From: Anaerolineaceae bacterium
GTDB taxonomy: Bacteria > Chloroflexota > Anaerolineae > Anaerolineales > Anaerolineaceae
Direction: 5' to 3'
DNA length: 15,203 bases
NCBI GenBank assembly: GCA_030620065.1
Contig: JAUXFJ010000009.1
Span: forward strand, 1 to 15,203
Notes under the pieces: generated by a model
Told to the model about the DNA's origin: nothing
Databases searched by the model: none
The model's input: the letters and a program-made list of their open reading frames with translations, nothing else
In this document: positions 14,469 through 15,203 of the stretch, one piece after another
How the letters are laid out: each line of letters opens with the position of its first letter
Numbering within the stretch: the first letter of the stretch is position 1
Made by a program: the position numbers and the translations under genes

Positions 14469-14734
14469 TTAAGCCAGTTTCTATTATACGCTCAAATCTA
14501 TTAACAGGTACGAAAGAAAAAAGTGGTGAACTGGCAATTCCCAAGAAGTATTTAATAAAGTTTCTGCAGAGATTTTCCCCTTACGGTACTTATTATCATT
14601 GTATAATGGATAAGGGAACACAATGTGTGCTGTGACCATGGTTTTGTTCCTTTGTGGAACTGATTCGCCTGATTTATCGTCCTTTAAAATATACTATTCC
14701 TATTCTCAACGATTAGTTGTTCAGGAGATGTGCA
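14469..14734. other. Divergent intergenic region with dyad symmetry
   Basis: The gap between the divergent operon and the right-edge lipoprotein is 318 bases (14417-14734). Apart from the minus-strand promoter it contains TATAAT at 14602-14607 on the plus strand, inside an imperfect dyad (TTATC at 14593-14597, GATAA at 14609-14613). Further on, TAAGGGAACA (14611-14620) can pair with TGTTCCTTTG (14645-14654). GTTCC (14646-14650) can instead pair with GGAAC (14656-14660). A second possible -10, TATACT, lies at 14690-14695. I see no coding potential here. Confidence 0.4.
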
Positions 14735-15203
14735 ATGAGTAAAGTAAAGCGAGAAGACAAACTACTCTGGAAGCGAATTGCGATATCAATAGTATTGACC
14801 TTCGTCTTCCTTTCCGCATGCAATCTTCCCTGGAAAAGATCCCCCACAGAATCCACCCAGCTGACAGAGACCGAAATACCAGTTACCCTAAAACCACGCC
14901 TTGACCTCCCACCTACACTGGTTGAAAGCACGCCAATCCCAGGCAGCGAAATTTCAGTAAGTGGAGGAATTACATTCACATTTAACCAGGCAATGGATAA
15001 AGCATCTGTAGAAGGTGCAATACAAGGGTCCCCCGCTTTAAGCGGAATTTTCTCCTGGGAGGATGATACAACAGTTACATTTACTCCAGATAAGCCTTTC
15101 ATGCCCAACAGTGATCTTGAGATCACAATAACTGTGAATGCGAAAGCTACAAATGGGAAGAATTTGCTATATCCAGTACTTATAAGCTACCACGTTTCAA
15201 GAA
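14735..15203 (+). CDS. Lipoprotein with N-terminal Big_5-type Ig-like domain, partial
   Basis: The reading frame runs from ATG at 14735, with GGAG (14724-14727) seven bases upstream, to the window edge, giving 156 residues. A basic start and hydrophobic stretch end in the lipobox LSAC (C29). A Thr/Pro-rich linker follows (about 36-68). Residues from about 75 on (EISVSGGITFTFNQAMDK, then SWEDDTTVTFTPDKPFMP) match bacterial Ig-like domains of the SbsA/Big_5 kind. These often stand in front of other extracellular modules. In related bacteria such proteins can continue into large alpha-2-macroglobulin-like or adhesive proteins, but the C-terminal part is not visible, so this is only a possibility. 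It is exported and membrane anchored. It is divergent from the nucleotidyltransferase operon. Confidence 0.82.
   Translation, partial: MSKVKREDKLLWKRIAISIVLTFVFLSACNLPWKRSPTESTQLTETEIPVTLKPRLDLPPTLVESTPIPGSEISVSGGITFTFNQAMDKASVEGAIQGSPALSGIFSWEDDTTVTFTPDKPFMPNSDLEITITVNAKATNGKNLLYPVLISYHVSR

Noticed and set aside
14713..15126. Minus-strand open frame of 137 codons at the right edge
   Set aside because: It is antisense to a lipoprotein frame that has a ribosome binding site, lipobox and Ig-like domain.

Overview
This 15.2 kb window is a compact bacterial chromosome segment with moderate GC and AT-rich gaps. Gene content suggests Chloroflexota, probably an Anaerolineae-type organism. The pointers are a stand-alone bacterial Elp3, lipoproteins with Ser/Thr/Pro-rich linkers after the lipobox, an EGY-like site-2 protease and a 'quinate 5-dehydrogenase'-like protein. 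This is inference from family content only. No insertion sequence, phage gene or CRISPR array was seen.

Layout. Positions 1-1657 hold a divergent pair: the N-terminal part of Elp3 (minus strand, cut by the left edge) and a Trm9/ALKBH8-type methyltransferase (plus strand). In eukaryotes these two families act in sequence on the wobble uridine of tRNA. Next come a ZIP metal transporter (minus) and a PUA-less RlmI/RlmK-like methyltransferase (plus). A tRNA-Gly(GCC)/tRNA-Cys(GCA) pair follows, behind a clear TTGACG-17-TAAAAT promoter. A minus-strand block (8095 down to 4084) encodes a site-2 protease, an orphan sugar-type solute-binding lipoprotein, RNase HI and, after a 106-base gap, a NagD-type HAD phosphatase. 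Divergent to it is a large lipoprotein, probably a beta-propeller. At 10420-10513 on the minus strand lies a complete selenocysteine tRNA (UCA anticodon, 8-bp acceptor stem, 6-bp D stem, long variable arm) with its own TTGACA-17-TATGCT promoter. A cytoplasmic GH13 alpha-glucanase follows. Then comes a minus-strand three-gene operon with one-base stop/start overlaps: quinate 5-dehydrogenase-like protein, nucleotidyltransferase and PAP2 phosphatase. At the right edge the N-terminus of an Ig-like-domain lipoprotein begins, behind a leader rich in dyad symmetry.

How it fits together. The most notable theme is translation: a possible complete bacterial cm5U-to-mcm5U wobble-modification pair, a selenocysteine tRNA whose anticodon also starts with U34, two further tRNAs, and a possible rRNA methyltransferase. 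The second theme is the cell surface, with three lipoproteins and one intramembrane protease. The third is a tightly coupled operon of unassigned function combining a nucleotidyltransferase, a membrane phosphatase and a poorly characterised dehydrogenase-like protein.
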